DNA of 64,000 nt from Protopterus annectens (taxonomy: Eukaryota > Chordata > Ceratodontiformes > Protopteridae): contig NC_056731.1 of assembly GCF_019279795.1 (NCBI RefSeq), positions 866,353,482 to 866,417,481 of the forward strand. Reading direction: 5' to 3'. Shown here piece after piece: positions 43,626 to 54,839 of this stretch. Below the pieces are notes generated by a model. It did not search any database. It was not told where the DNA came from and saw only the letters and a program-made list of their open reading frames with translations. Every line of letters starts with the position of its first letter. The stretch's first letter is position 1. Position numbers and translations under genes: made by a program.

Positions 43626-46559
43626 GCTAAATCATGCTTTATGTACCATTTTTAGCTTCATTCATTGTACTTCAGCACTGCATGTTAGAATAATGAAGTT
43701 TATATTCAATGGATTTAAATTAATTCCCCTTAACTGGAAAAGAAAAAAAGATTTTCACTAGCTTGGTGAATTTTGAGGCAGCAAATCTGTTACCTAAAGC
43801 ATATCATGCAGATGTGCATATTGTGCTTACCACACTGCTGCTGATCTGTAGACCTCAGATCACTGCTTGCCACACAGACCATCAGTAATGCCCACTCAGT
43901 ATCAGCAAACTGTTTTTCTACTTTAACTATGTTATAGATACATGCACATATCCACCAAAGTGAGTTAATTGCAACTCTAACACTTGGTCCCTGCTTCTCT
44001 TTTTAATTCACCTTCATTATCAGAAATGTTTGACAGAGAAAAAATAGAATCTGTGTACTTCCTTGCATAGTTTATGAATTTTATACATTTACTGTGTAAA
44101 AAACCACAGTTGCAGCTTAGGATAAAAGTAGCAATCATTTGTCTTACACGTACCTTTCAACCTCATAATTAACGAGGGTACAAAGGCCCAAAAATAGGGA
44201 CACTTTTTAAATATTGCTCTTACAAACTTAGAAAGTTGATAGAACAACAGGCTTTGCATTAGCATGACTTTTCTGAAGGGTATGAAACCTGAAACTCAAA
44301 TGCTTATAATTTTTCTGACTTCAACCCTCTATGATTTACCAACAATGTGCCAGAAAACCATAATTTTATGTGAAGCCGACCAAAAATATGAGGCAAAAAT
44401 CTGGACTTTCTGTGAAAATCTGTACAGTTGAGAGGTATGGAACTCTTAATGGCAGACGTTTAGCCAGGTTACTGCCTTCATAAGGTGAAGGCTACAGATT
44501 TATTTTGTCAAATAAATTAAGCAGTAAAAAGTGTTTTATGCTATAAATATATATAATACATTCAGTTCTGTTAAGTTGCAAACACAAGTAAAAAATAACT
44601 TTTATTACAACAAAGTACTTGTATATGAACCTTACTGCCAACAGCCTTGTTATATCAAGGCTTATAGGTAGGAACCTTCCTGTAGTAAGCCAAAATAGCA
44701 ATCATGCACTGACAGAAATGACTGGAAAGTTGAAAGAATGAAAAATAAACTGTAGCAAGCCAGAAGGGACGGGTGAAGGACAGAATTCATACCATATCCC
44801 GTCTGAGTAATGTTTTGCACTGTTTATTCTCATGTGTCACATCACATTATCAGAGATGGCATGCAGAGATTGAGGGTGATGCTTTCCAGTGTGTATGTGT
44901 TTGTGAGAGAAAGAGAGCAAGACAAAGATTGTGTACATGTCTTTTGGAGGTGAGGTTATCATTGGAAGTTACTGTATTACCTGGAGCCAAATGAACATAA
45001 GTACAGCAAATATTAGAATCAGGTCACCAAGTGAAACGGAAGGCCTTGTATACGATAAAAAATTATGATTAGGTTGTTGATCATAACTTTAGTTTTTTTA
45101 TAAATTTGCAAAATGGATTTTAAGAAATTCACCCCTCATGCTTTGTTCTTGAAGTAAAGTCATTGAAATCTGTTTCTCAAATACATAAACTGCTTATTGT
45201 CAGCGACCTGATTGTATTATTTGTTATATTACTATGCAGGATTGCATACATTGTTTGCACAGAAGAAGAAGAAGAAATGATTGATTAATGAAGACAAATT
45301 CTTTTAAAAAAAATCTTTCTAGTCTGTTTTAGTGATGAAACTTGAGTACTTTATTAATAGAAACTGAACATATTTTATATCACATATATATAATTACTTT
45401 TTGGGGTGTCAAAGAGCAGGTCTTGTTTTAGATTAACTGTTTTGGTTACGCAGTTGCATTCTGATGGTTTCATTTAATGGTAGTGTCTAAATAGATGTAT
45501 TTGGCTCTGCATTTCTCAAGTCTTGCCTTTCCGAAAGTGTACTGCAGTTGAATGTGGCTTATTTTTGAGAGTGTTTCACTTTGGATTGCTGCACTTTTTA
45601 AAACTCATTGTGATATTTTCTAAGTCCAAGCCATGAGTGTCCATCCCGAGGTTAATATATATAACCACAGTCATCATTAGTAATTGATTACCTAAACCAG
45701 TACCCTAGCTGTCCCCACCTTGCTTGCCAGTGAATCATATTTAAGTATTTGCAGTGTCACTTGGCCACTATTGTTTTGAATCTGGCTTCTGATCATGTAA
45801 GGACATACCATAAAGGCTCATTTACATAATATAAAAAAGGGGTGCATAGAGTATAAACTGTCTGCCAGATGTAGTGTTTATAGACATTGCTTTTCATATT
45901 AGCATTTTATAAAGCCTTAGGAAAATGTAGGCTTCCAAGCACTTTCACAGATTCAGTTAAAGTGTTTCCAAATTTTAAATTTCCCTTTGACTACACCGTG
46001 CTTTCCTTCTGCTGGTACAAAATCTACCCTGCCTTAATACTGTGGTTATGCTGCTGACATTTATGCTGTGTGCAATTACTGATGTCCACCATTTTTCAAA
46101 AGCAAAACATCATTCGTAGTATGTAGACCATAATTATGTCCCCTTACTGTGCCCTTGCTGTAAAAGTAAACAAATGTAACTGTTTAAAACAACAACCCTG
46201 CTTTAATCTATCACTTTAATTCAGCGTGTCCCTACTTTGTATTTGTCTTTTAGAAGTTCTGTGTTCTGTGATGTTGTAATTTGAATACATTTCCCTTTTT
46301 TATTGGTGTCCAAACACAAATCACTTATTTCATGACTGCAATATATAACAGAACCATGCTCGTAGATTTTTATAGATGAAAATAATGTAAACAGCATGTC
46401 GTCGTCCTTGTCACAGGACATACCAGAGTTATATGTCGATGCAAAGTTTATTTTCCAGGATTCACACATTTTTATATTTGTGTTGTATTTCAAATATATA
46501 ATTATTTTCCAGTCAGCAAAGTAAGATGTATGCATTTGTGTGTGCATTTATATATATTA
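43626..46559. other. Unassigned sequence
   Basis: About 2.9 kb of AT-rich sequence with no recognised exon, RT motif or inverted-repeat element. An AGAAGA run is at 45262-45275. Confidence 0.5.
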
Positions 46560-46812
46560 GGATGGCGCAGTGGTGCAGCAGTTAATGTTGTTGCCTCACA
46601 GCAAGAGGTTCTCTGGTTCAATTCTCTGCTGGGGTGCCTTCTGTGTGGACTCTGCATGTCCTCCCTGCATTCGTGTGGTTTTCCTCTGGGTGCTCTGGTT
46701 TCCTCCCAAGTTATAAAGACATGCATCTTGAGCGTTTCTCCCCAGGCCTCCACTGAAATTTGGCTCATTTCAAGTCGGACTTTCCCAGTAAACAAATGTT
46801 AAATAAATAAAT
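46560..46812 (+). mobile_element. tRNA-derived SINE sharing its tail with the LINE at 1-1338
   Basis: Box A-like tggcgcagtgg (46563-46573) and box B-like ggttcaattct (46615-46625) mark a tRNA-like head. A central gtctgcatgtcctccc-type block follows. The last 70 bases (ccaggcctccactgaaa, then agtcggac, then AAAT repeats) parallel the LINE 3' end at 1255-1330. This is a LINE-SINE pair with a shared 3' recognition end. Confidence 0.88.
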
Positions 46813-47475
46813 TTATACATGCAGCTTTTAACCTCATAATTGCCTTGTTTGAATTCCAGATTATTTGCTTGGATTCCTGTTGTAGTACTATACCACAGTG
46901 CAGTACTTGGGAGCTGTATACCTGAAGATGCCATCAGATACAAAGTCAAACTGTGAGGTTCTGTTTGCCTGATCTGGTGGTAGTTTAGATAATCTGATGG
47001 TATTTGTGGAAGTCTTGGCTAAGATCAAGTGTAGCATCTGTTCTTGTCAAATTGAAAAGAGTAGGCAAATGTTCCCATTGTTTTGGCCATTTTTTCCACA
47101 GTCTATACAATATCACTGTGGGTCACCCCTGAAAAAGGACCAAAGGCTTGGTAAGACAAATGAGTCATCAACAAAAGTAAGTAAATAATTGTAGTATGTG
47201 TACATTCACATTTAAACTGTTCATTCTGAACCATTTTATCAATGTGTTTAAGGTTTTCTGTACGAAATAATTATTTATACCATTATTTAAACAAGCACCC
47301 AATTTCATGTTGTCTGAATATTTGATCCACAGTGCTATCTGCAGAATATTAATGTCAGTTTTACATATATAATTTAAACAAAATGTCCCAAAAGTGAGCC
47401 TTTTGGTATTTTGTGATTTATGAGTTCTCTTGAGCTGTTTTCACATCCATTCTTTATCATCCTCTTAACAAGCAG
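46813..47475. other. Unassigned flank of the old DIRS
   Basis: No motif recognised between the SINE and the DIRS left terminus. Confidence 0.45.
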
Positions 47476-47637
47476 ATGTTCATTGTGTTTCACTGTTCTT
47501 GGAATATCCTGTTGTGGAAGCTCTTGACCAGCCCAAATACCAGAGCTGTTTTTTCCCCCCTCATGCAGGCCTAGCAAATGCTCTTCCCACTGATGTCTGG
47601 AAATCAGGGTATAAGAGTTGTTGACCAGCGCCATATT
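47476..47637 (+). repeat. Left inverted terminal repeat of the old DIRS
   Basis: It pairs, inverted, with 62845-63055: cctgttgtggaagctcttga here against cctgctgtggtagcccttgg in the reverse complement of the right end, then a gggtata TATA-like stretch. The terminal gttc..tgtgtttcactgtt is complementary to the internal region at 62645-62665. Divergence is far greater than between the younger pair. Confidence 0.75.
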
Positions 47638-48235
47638 CATAGGTAGGTACTAGGCTGTTGGCCCTAGGGCCTATATAAGCCTAGCCAAACTGTACCCTGG
47701 CATTTGCCACCAAAGAAAATAATTTTCCTGTGCCCCTGTCAAGCAGAGCCACAGAAGTGATCCCCGGGGTGAATTTCCTATCTCCCATCCAATCATCAAG
47801 ATTTTTCTTGAAGAGTGCAAATGAGGAGCTTTGTTTGATATAGATAAGGTAGTTTGTTCCAGAGTATGGGAAGTCTCTGGGACAGGAATCTATCCCTCCA
47901 GCATTTTCTGTGTATTGTGGTGACAAGGTTTAGATTCCTAGAGCGTGTAGCTCGGAGGGGTTGGGATTTCTTTACATTGAGCATGTCCAACAGCTAGGTG
48001 ATATGCGACAGAGTAAAGATGGAGTTTTTTTGAGATGGTCTGCGTAGGGCATCTGTTTGAGGCTGGTAATCCTCTTTGTGAGGTATTTCTGTGGCCTTTC
48101 CAGTTGTTGTAGATGTCTTATGAGGTACATACAAAAAGGGGCGTTGTACTCTATAATGGGTCCAATGAGTGATGAGTAGAGGGGAACTATGACCTCTTTT
48201 TTCCTTAGTACTTTCTCTTTATCAGAGCTCGATAA
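47638..48235 (-). mobile_element. CR1-like LINE 3' fragment inserted at the old DIRS ITR
   Basis: Minus strand 3' end (plus aggtaggtactaggctgttg) followed by C-terminal RT codons with WRDRFLSQRLPILWNKLPYL (47830-47910) and WMGDRKFTPGITSVALLDRG (47740-47800). 5'-truncated; a few frame changes. Confidence 0.85.
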
Positions 48236-48355
48236 AACCTTCGCAGTGTCATCAGTCAGTACAAGTCCAGACTTTAGAATGCCAAAAACTAAGTATCCAT
48301 TTGGTGAACTATTTTTCCCCTGATCACTATTTAAAGTTTTGTTAGATATCAGTAA

Positions 48356-49256
48356 TTAAGATGAATGTTTGCCTAGGGTATGGGAAACAAATCTCCCATC
48401 AGGACTTTCATGCTTTTTTTTTTTTTTTTTTTTTTTTTTATAACTTGCTTACCCTGAATCAGATGAAAACCTTTTCTCGGCCTTACTACCATAGGATTTC
48501 TCCTTTGGAGAGATCTTCTGCAAGATGAAGGGAGTTCAACTAGAAGGCTGGGCATTACCCTCAGTCTAAGAAAAGAGTTATATATTTTCTTATGCTTCCT
48601 GAGCAGAAACCTCTGGCCATTCCTCCAGCATTAGAGGTTGTAGATGATTTTATTCTGGATTCTTTCCTTCAGCCTTATTTCCAACTACCTGCTCCCAGGA
48701 AGCCATATCATTTTTATATGAGACAGGATTCCCACAATCATCTTTTTAAGAATGCTGTAGTAGACCCTGAGGTAGTTTACTTATGTCCTAAGGGAGCCTT
48801 GCGTAGTGGAAAAGGGGAAAGAACCATGGATAGGTTTCGCTAGGAGGTATAAACATCTGCTACTTTGGCCGTGAGAGATCTTAAGTCAGTTTCATGTGGT
48901 CAAATTCCTGGAAACCCTCTTGAACTAGATGGAAGATATAGAGCTCTCCACAAAGAATTGTTACAGTTCTGCAACTCCTGTTCCCAGTTTGCAAAACATT
49001 CTTTGATGCTTTGGAAGCATAGCAGGGCAGCAGCTTCAGGGTCTGTGTTTAGGAGACATGTCTGGTTAAGAGAACAGTCTCTTCGTGAGCAAGTAAAATG
49101 TGAAATCCTGGATGCACCTCTGTACAAGGTCTTTCTGTTTAGACCGAAGGCTCAATCTATTTTAAGAAAGTAGAGGACAAGGCTAAGTCCCTTCAGACTA
49201 TCAACCTTCAGTCCCCAAAAAGGTAGATAGACTGTATAAAGTACCTCAAGCTAACA
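48356..49256 (+). pseudogene. Old DIRS gag-like gene remnant
   Basis: It begins with GKQISHQDFHA-type residues, parallel to GKQIPHKDFHSYC in the younger element. After a T-run (48416-48439) and an apparent internal deletion it continues with KPLAIPPALEVVDDF (48604-48650) and HVWLREQSLREQVKCEILDAP (49059-49120). These match PLAIPPVLSVVDD and HAWLKEQSLPDHVKSKLLDAP at 53967 and 54472. The 5' zinc-binding part and the Arg/Gly-rich tail are incomplete. It is broken by stops and then interrupted by CR1 copies. Confidence 0.8.
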
Positions 49257-50589
49257 TAGGTTCATAAGAAGTTACTAGACTAGCGGTCCTAGAGCCTTTA
49301 CAAGCCTAGCCGTGTTAATCCCACATATCCACATTTGTTCTTTTTTTGGGTAGTTTGCAGAACAAATTTATGAACAGAGCAGATCTGTGATGAACATTGA
49401 CTAGCCCTGTCCCTGAGGGACATGGGTGCCACCCGACGGGCAAATTTGAGGTCCCCCATCCAGTTGTCTAGGTTGCATCTGAATAGGGTCAGTGAGGAGC
49501 TCTGTTTTACATGAATAGGGAGCCTGTTCCAGAGAAGCGGCAGTCTGTGGGAGATGTACCTGTCTCTCCAGTATGATCTGTTACTGTCACAAGCTAGGTT
49601 GATATCCCTAGAGTGAGTGACTCTTGAGCCATTTGACATGCGATTGTGCAGCATTTCTATTAGGGCAGGGTTGGAGATTGTGCTATAGACCAGGCACAAG
49701 TCATCTTTCAGCAGCGTATAAGATACAGAGTAAAGTGACAGGGCTTTTAGCCTGTCCACATAGATCATGGTTTGGAGTCCCTGTATTTTCTTAGTAAGAA
49801 AGCTCTGAGAGTCTCTCCAGCTGCTGCAGGTGTCTGGTAAGGTACATGCAAAAGGGTGCATTATACTCTCTTACCAGTCTGATGAGGGTCGAGTACAGTG
49901 GATTTATAACATCATTTGACCTGATTGCTATGCCCTTGCTTATGAGGTCTGCTAAATAGAAGGCTTTCCTTACCACTGTGCAAACTTGGTGGTCAAAGTT
50001 CAGATTACTATCAGTCTGTGTTCCCAAGTTTCACACCACTGGGTTGAAACTTGGGGGGGGGTGCTGTCAGTATTTTTATATGGAGGGAATTCCATTTTAC
50101 CAAAGGAAATAATGCATTTTTTTGCATTTAGTTTTAGACCATGGCTTTTGAACCAGTCATTTGCTTGTGTTAGCCCTTCCTGTAATATGTTAACATTGTT
50201 AGGGACTCATTGATTGCTCCCAGTTTATGAACCAAAGGCCAGCTACTTTGGCCTGGACTTCTGGGAAACAGATGCCAAACAGTAAGGGACCAAGCAAAGA
50301 CCCCTGTGGTACTCCACTGGTGACTGGTCTACTGGTGGATGTGAAGTCACCAGTTTTGACAGTGTGTGTTCTGTCGGTGAGTCAGTTGGCTACCCATCTG
50401 GTAATATAAGGGTTAATCCCTGTCTGGGAGAGTTTCTCAATGATGCCAGAGTGGAGAATTGTGTTGAAAGTCTTGGTAAGGTCGAGATAGGCTGTGTACA
50501 CTGTCTTACCTTTGTCCATGGCTTTGGTGACATTCTCAAAGAAGTCTGCCAGGTTTAATAAGCATGGTCTGCCCTCTGTCAAGTTTAAT
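49257..50589 (-). mobile_element. CR1-like LINE, 5'-truncated, in the old DIRS
   Basis: Minus strand from a 3' end at 49257 to LNLTEGRPCLLNLADFFENV (50530-50590), with AYLDLTKTFNTI and INPYITRWVAN before it in the RT. C-terminal WRDRYISHRLPLLWNRLPIH lies at 49500-49560. Frame broken in the FADD region. It abuts another CR1 3' end at 50590. Confidence 0.85.
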
Positions 50590-51630
50590 CCTAGGAGCTT
50601 ACTAGGGTAATGACCCTGGGGCCTTTCAAGCCTAGCCAAGTTTTATCCTTATTTCCATGATCAACACCTATCGCCCCTGTCCAAGAAGGACACAGGTGGA
50701 ACCCCCGGGGTGAATTTATGGTTACCCATCCAGTCATCCAGATTGCATTTGAAGAGGGCCAATTGGCATGAAGTGGGAGTCTGTTCCAACGGTGTGGTAA
50801 CCTCTGGAAGGCAAATCTGTCCCTCCAGCAGGTTCTATTAATGTCACATACCAGGTTAAGGCCTCTAGAGTGGGTAATCCATGTACCATTTGAGTTGTGA
50901 ATATGCAGCATTTCCAATAAAGCAGGGTCAGAGATGGCCTTATATGCAAGGCAGAGATTGCCTCTGAGTAGTCTGTATGAAACAGAATAAAGTGACAGTG
51001 ATTTCAGACAATCCTCAAAGGACAGATGCTGAAGAACTTGAATTTTCCTTGTGAAAAAACTTTGTGATTTGTCCAATTGCTGCAGGTGCTTGGAAAGGTA
51101 CATACCAAAAGGGCATTGTACTCAGTTATTGGCCTGATGAGAGAAGAGTACAGGGAGGTTGTAACCTCCTTTTTCTGGAGGCAATGTCCTTACTTATGAG
51201 ATGAACAGTATAGAATGCTCTTCTTACCACTGTGGGGACATGGTGATCAAAGGTTAGATTGCTGAGAGACCTGTGCGCCCAGGTCTCTCACCACTGAGTG
51301 CATACTTAGGGTGGTGTTGTTGATGTGGTAGTTAGCATGATCATCACTCTTAAGGGATGACAACACATTTTTTGCATTGAGTTTAAGGCCATGACTTTGG
51401 CATCAATCATTTGTTTGTGTAAGATCCTCTTGTAGGATGTTGACATCGTTTGAAGATTCTATGACTGCTCCCAGTTTGCAGTAATCAGTAAACTTCGTCA
51501 GCCACAGACCTTTAGTTTTAGCTTGTAATTCGGAGAAATAGATTACAAACAGTAGAGGTCTCAGGACTGATCCCTGTGGAAGACCACTGGTTACAGGTTT
51601 GCTGTTGGAGGTGGATTCCCCTACTTCCTC
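50590..51630 (-). mobile_element. Second CR1-like LINE, 5'-truncated, in the old DIRS
   Basis: The 3' end at 50590 (plus ttactagggtaatgaccctg) is directly joined to the 5' break of the preceding copy. RT parts include SGLPQGSVLRPLLF and a degenerate TDYCKLGA in place of ADDCKLGA (51470-51590). The old DIRS resumes near 51631. Confidence 0.85.
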
Positions 51631-52720
51631 CAAGTTCAGCTTTCTAGGTTTAGTAGGAATTTTCCCACTAAATACTGGTCATTTCCCTCTCAATCAAAAA
51701 GCGGCCAAAGGAAACCCCAGAGGGAAAGACCTCAAAGGCATCATCAATTACAAATGCCCAGACAGTGGTCCTCAGAAGCCCCCAGGCAGGGGAATTCTAG
51801 GCCACAGGGCCCTGGCACAGAGCAGCAATGACTCTTCATTCCCCCCACCCCCCTCTCCAGAAAAGATATGAGGAAGGCTATCCCTGTTCAAAGAAAATAG
51901 GTCCCTCATTACTTCAGACAAGTGGGTTCTGAAAGTTATCTTAGATGGTTACAGGCTCACTTTCAAAGAGCCATTAAGATGCTCAGGTTACCTGGATATT
52001 CCACAAAATCAGAGCAGAGGCCCTTTCTCAGATTCACAAGCTATGCTCACAGACCTCAGTGGAACCAGTAACAGAAAAACAAATAGGGATGGGGTTCTAT
52101 TCCAGGTTCCCAAAAAGGAAGGCTCTTAGCACCCTATTCTAGACCTGTTCAAATTTGATCAGTCCCTACTGGTACCAAAAGTCAAAATGTTGACTTCAAA
52201 AACTTCTTCCTGTGATGGCCCCTCGGGCCATAAATATCACCTTAGACCTAAAAGATGCTTACTTACACATTCCTATAGAGGAATCTTGCAGAAATTTTCT
52301 TAATTTCAGAGCAGGTACCAGTCATTTTCAATTTTCTGCACTGCCCTTTGGCTTGTCTACTGCTCCCTGGGTCTTCACAAAATGTTTAGCTTCTGTGATC
52401 ACCTTCTGCAGAACAGGATGGATCCAAATTTACCCTTATCTAGATGACTACCTCATTCAAGCCACTATTTGATCAAAGCTCCTCAAGGATCTGGCCTTCA
52501 CTCAGGACATCCTTACCTCCTTGGCATTCACCATAAATCTTCACAAATCTAGACATCAGGATAGTTTTCCATGGGGCTTTTTTGGATTCCTCCCTTCAAA
52601 AGGCCTCCTTCCCTCCAGAAAAGGTCTCCTCCTTGACTCAATAATTCCAAAACATTATGCAGAGACAGCACCTCCCAGACAGGGAATTTCTCAGAGCATT
52701 AGGCTACATGGCATCTTGAT
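51631..52720 (+). pseudogene. Old DIRS gag tail and reverse transcriptase
   Basis: The first part has an Arg/Lys/Pro-rich reading (51690-51760) like the gag tail of the younger DIRS. RT motifs follow: LDLKDAYLHIPIEESC (52224-52275), FSALPFGLSTAPWVFTKCLA (52332-52391) and the catalytic YLDD in IYPYLDDYLIQ (52431-52463). The frame breaks just after, and the sequence stops at gcattaggctacatggcatc, where the younger DIRS entered. Confidence 0.88.
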
Positions 52721-52731
52721 GTCCTTCAAGG

Positions 52732-52899
52732 ATGCATCTGCAGTCATAACATATGGGTTGTCCTGCCTCAGGCAGCCCTTCGGTCGGCCGGATTCCAAAG
52801 TCTGGGTCTGGCCTCGGCTGATGTCGCACTTCACCCGACGTCAGAGCTTCTGGGGTATAAAGGCATCAGCCGACGCCATTTTCCTCAGTCTTTCTTGCC
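52732..52899 (+). repeat. Left ITR of the younger DIRS
   Basis: Inverted copy of 58106-58274. It holds the ggcagcccttcggtcggccg block, a cgacgtcag CRE-like core and a TATA-like box. The bases further out (52719-52731) are not shared with the right end but are complementary to 57849-57861. Confidence 0.95.
52856..52861 (+). promoter_or_regulatory. TATA-like box in the DIRS left ITR
   Basis: The sequence ggggtataaagg lies about 165 bases before the gag-like ATG at 53022. DIRS promoters reside in the ITR. The equivalent gggtata occurs in the old DIRS ITR, supporting conservation. Confidence 0.5.
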
Positions 52900-53021
52900 G
52901 CACGGTGCCTGAAGCAGAAGCTGTTCGCAAGTGCCGGTCGGTCAGATCCAGAGATTTCAGCTACCGAAGACTTCTAATAAAGCTAAGTACCCCATTGGGG
53001 ACTCTTTCTTGCCTCAGCCGA

Positions 53022-54839
53022 TGTCAGACAAAGTAAATAATTGTTTAACTTGTGGGAAACAAATACCTCATAAGGATTTCCACTCTTACTGCCTTCTTGC
53101 TTAGGCCCAGACCACGACATATCAGCTTGTTTAGCCTGTGCTTCCTTCAACCGACGGACACTTAGACGTTGGTCGGAGTTTGCAGAAGAGTTTTTTGGAT
53201 CCGCTTTTGCATATAAAATGCCGTTGGAGACTCCGACTACACATTTAGCCAAAAAACGCAAGGAAAAGGACCGACACCCGCAGCCCGCGGTTTCAGCTGA
53301 AACCACGGTTAGACCTACCGCAAGTGTCTCGGTTTCGGCTGAAACAGAGTCCTCGGTTCTTCCTTCTGCCGAAAACATGCCTCCGACAACCGAGGCCAGA
53401 GAGGCCCCGGCTGAGTCTGTAACAGAAATTCCTACCGAAGAAGCAGGCGCACAAGAATTGTCCGACACCATTCCGTTGGACATTTCTACTCCTGCACGTG
53501 GGGCTGCTAGGCCCCCTACTTCTAGGTCTATTAAGGCCTTCTACAGGGCTAAAGCAGCTAAAATTTCCAAGGCCTTACCAACAAAATCTTCCTCTCAGAG
53601 ACCTTCCTCAAGTTCTCAGATTCTCAGCCTTGCTGAGGACCTTATATCTCTGATTAGGGGATCCCAACCTCACCCAGACAGGGCCTCACAACCTCCTCCT
53701 GACAAAAGGCCTAGGACTGAACCCCCTGAACCTCTCTCCTCTGATTATTCCTCGGATGGATCAGATTTATCAGACCATCAGGAAGGACCATACTCACCTT
53801 ATGAGGATTCGGATGCAGAAGATTCAATTCCTTCTGCCTCCCCCCCAGAAGAATTTTCCTTTGGGGAGACTTTACACTCAATGAGGGAACACTTTCAATG
53901 GCAGGGTCAGGATTTTTCTGATTCTAGGAAAAGGCTAAGGACTTTTTTACACTTGCCACAGCATAGGCCTTTAGCCATACCACCTGTACTATCAGTTGTT
54001 GATGATGCATACAATGATGTCAGTTCTGCCCCTGATTCTCTTCCCCCGGCCCCTGCCAAACCTGACAGATATTTCATGGTCCCGGATTCTCACTTCCACT
54101 TGTATAAGGCCCATGCTGCAGACCCAGAAACTATTTCTCAGGGCCCAAAGGGTGTTGCAGCTGCCACTGCCAAAAACCCCCTACCCTCTGAAAGAGAGTC
54201 AAGAGCATTAGAGAGATGGGGAAAAAAGGTTTATACATCTGCTACTCTTTCTGCCAGGGCTTTAAACTGTCAATTCCATATGATACAGTACCAGGAATTT
54301 TTGTTAGATCAGCTGAATAAAAAGCTTTCCTCTCCTGAACCTTTAGACCGTAAGTCCCTTCAGGATTTGGTACACAACTCTCAGCAAGTCAGTAATCATT
54401 TCTTAAAATGTGGCTATGATGCACTGGAGGCTTCATTTAGATCAGCTATGACTGGAGCAGTGATTCGAAGGCATGCCTGGCTAAAAGAGCAATCCTTGCC
54501 AGACCATGTCAAGTCTAAACTCCTAGATGCCCCTATGGAGAAACAAAGTTTGTTTGGCTCCCCTGCACAGGAGATTCTAAAGAAGTGGAAGAAAAAGCTA
54601 AATCTGTGTAAACAGTCAAGGATTTTCTGCAGGTCCAACCTCCGAGGTTCTGCAGAAACTGGCCTTCAAAGAATTGGTCCTTTCCAGACACCCCCAGAGC
54701 ACAGAGAGGCAGAAATAGACGCCCAAGAGGCAGAGGTCAATCAAGGGGTGCCTACAGGGGTCGTCAGTGGCAACCTGCCAACCAGAGGAGTACCGCCACA
54801 GCTGCGACTACAACCACTTCCACAGGACAGACACAATGA
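53022..54839 (+). pseudogene. DIRS gag-like gene, frameshifted
   Basis: The ATG at 53022 begins MSDKVNNCLTCGKQIPHKDF, with a Cys/His zinc-binding arrangement (CLTCG and HSYC). A one-base loss near 53098 moves the frame; it continues as GPDHD-type residues and then in the 53218 frame with a Ser/Pro/Glu-rich middle, PLAIPPVLSVVDDA and HAWLKEQSLPDHVKSKLLDA. Near 54585 a second one-base change leaves the gag tail, rich in Arg and Gly (RPRGRGQSRG, about 54720-54750), in another frame that ends at TGA 54837-54839 and holds an internal TAA near 54610. The product would package element RNA. Confidence 0.85.
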
